Of a DNA stretch of 34,575 bases, positions 33,734 to 34,575 are shown one piece after another (position 1 is the first letter of the stretch; the number at the start of each line of letters is the position of its first letter). The position numbers and the translations under genes were made by a program. This stretch comes from Limnohabitans sp. (GTDB taxonomy: Bacteria > Bacteroidota > Bacteroidia > Flavobacteriales > Flavobacteriaceae): contig JASGCW010000036.1 of NCBI GenBank assembly GCA_030053945.1, positions 1-34,575 of the forward strand, in the 5' to 3' direction. The notes below the pieces were generated by a model. That model was not told the origin of the DNA. It did no database searches and saw nothing but the letters and a program-made list of their open reading frames with translations.

Positions 33734-34575
33734 TTATTCAACAATAATTCTCTTAACAACTTTTTTATCGCCATCAGCTAATACATTTAAAATATATACT
33801 CCTGATTGAACATTTTTCAATTCTATATTTTCTTTGAAGTCACCTTGATTTAAATATTTCTTCTCAAAAACCACTCTTCCTCTCATATCATAAAGTTTAA
33901 CATTTACATCATTTGTCAATGATGAATTAAATCTAATTGTAAAATTTCCATTATTAGGATTTGGATAAGCTCCAAAATCATCCAACTCGAAATTTTCACT
34001 TCCTAAAGAAGCGGTTATTGTAAATTTAGGTGTCACTGCATAAAATACATTACCTACCGCCTGAATTAAAATGCGACAATTTGTGCTAGGAGTATTAGGA
34101 ATCAATACTGTTTCTGTGCCATCATTAGCAGTATTTGCTAATAATGTTGAAAATGTCACCCCATTATCTGTAGAAATTAGGATATCTACATTTGAAGTAT
34201 TAATACCATTTGCCGTCGTTCCCCCTACATTCCAAGTTATGGTTTGATTAGAATTGCCAGCCCATGAAGTGGTAGCGATCGGAGCTGTAGTATTAAAAGG
34301 TCCAACACTAGCCACTGTTACCGTCATATTAGCTCTTGCTGTTTGTCCTCCTGTAGGAGTTTGATTATCGCGTACTGTTAATGCAAAATTTAATGTGCGA
34401 GCTACATTTGGAGTTACCTCCCAAGTGGGTACCAAATTAGCATTTAAAACATCAGAAAATTTTGGAAAATATCGTTTAGGTGAAGTTGACGGATTCAATG
34501 ATCTATAAACAGGTCCAGAAGTTTGAGTCGCAGTTGGCATATTAGTTCCAGAAGCAGCATTTGTTTGTTCCCAAC
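33734..34575 (-). CDS. C-terminal part of a T9SS type A-secreted protein, probably a reprolysin-like metallopeptidase
   Basis: The frame is open to the right window edge, giving 280 residues and no start codon inside; the internal ATG at 34540 is not the start because coding sequence (WEQTNAASGTN) continues upstream of it. The visible part begins with a WEQ...PVYRSLNPSTSPKRYFP segment and a LNFALTVRDNQTPTGGQTA module that I associate with flavobacterial reprolysin-like metallopeptidases, followed by an Ig-like region (WAGNSNQTITWNVGGT). The last 75 residues (FGAYPNPNNGNFTIRF, VKLYDMRGRVV, SGVYILNVLADGDKKVVKR) are a type A T9SS sorting domain. The catalytic domain would lie outside the window, so peptidase function is inferred. 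Confidence 0.85.
   Translation of the reverse strand, partial: WEQTNAASGTNMPTATQTSGPVYRSLNPSTSPKRYFPKFSDVLNANLVPTWEVTPNVARTLNFALTVRDNQTPTGGQTARANMTVTVASVGPFNTTAPIATTSWAGNSNQTITWNVGGTTANGINTSNVDILISTDNGVTFSTLLANTANDGTETVLIPNTPSTNCRILIQAVGNVFYAVTPKFTITASLGSENFELDDFGAYPNPNNGNFTIRFNSSLTNDVNVKLYDMRGRVVFEKKYLNQGDFKENIELKNVQSGVYILNVLADGDKKVVKRIIVE

Noticed and set aside
34538..34540. ATG at 34540 as the start of the T9SS cargo gene
   Set aside because: The same frame continues upstream to the edge with family-like sequence (WEQTNAASG), and no signal peptide follows the ATG.
1..34575. tRNA, rRNA, CRISPR arrays, insertion sequences or prophage attachment sites
   Set aside because: None were seen on reading; no cloverleaf-like segments, regularly spaced repeats, transposase motifs or paired terminal repeats stood out.

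Overview
The window looks like chromosomal DNA of a Flavobacteriaceae bacterium, most likely Flavobacterium or a close relative. The evidence is strong AT richness, Bacteroidetes-type promoters (TTTG, 17-19 nt, TAnnTTTG), type IX secretion (T9SS) sorting domains of both classes, choice-of-anchor L and gliding-motility-type adhesin modules, and DnaK, ArgS, FabH and AroC sequences of flavobacterial type. I see no rRNA, tRNA, CRISPR array, insertion sequence or att-like repeat. No gene-free gap exceeds 300 bases.

Left edge (1-2733, minus strand): the promoter-proximal end of an extracellular contractile injection system (eCIS, phage-tail-like) operon running out of the window to the left. It holds a DUF4255/Pvc16-like tube terminator, an unrecognised 283-aa protein joined to it by an ATGA overlap, and the first 358 residues of a tail sheath protein. 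A weak 62-aa frame precedes them.

2881-5203 (plus): a DUF2867 protein and an EamA/DMT transporter, then a secreted Bacteroidetes protein with a caspase-like His/Cys pattern. Its signal peptide is out of frame with the rest by 1 nt.

5278-11979 (minus): dnaK; a lipoprotein zinc metallopeptidase (HEYGH); a two-gene unit of a TPR/beta-propeller exported protein and a RarD-like transporter; and an FHS-family sugar permease.

12063-16000: a lipoprotein with an internal duplication, a small membrane protein translationally coupled to an Smr-domain protein, and argS carrying an extra segment of about 100 residues in its catalytic domain.

16067-22979 (plus): a 1458-aa modular T9SS type B adhesin with a perfect palindrome in its promoter region, then a TonB-type outer-membrane barrel protein.

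23027-30239: a cyclophilin lipoprotein downstream of fabH, a TSUP permease, threonine aldolase, prfB (RF2) with its classic autoregulatory +1 frameshift site, and an aroC / dicarboxylate symporter pair.

30347-34575: a small outer-membrane barrel, a two-TM hypothetical protein, a large SPFH protein with four N-terminal repeats (an architecture resembling major vault protein), and the C-terminal end of a T9SS type A cargo, probably a reprolysin-like metallopeptidase, running off the right edge.

Most genes are single or paired units separated by clear intrinsic terminators, so this is mainly housekeeping and cell-envelope DNA. The eCIS edge is the accessory system. The points most worth follow-up are the eCIS operon, the ArgS insertion, the vault-like SPFH protein, the palindromic promoter of the adhesin and the frameshifted caspase-like protein.
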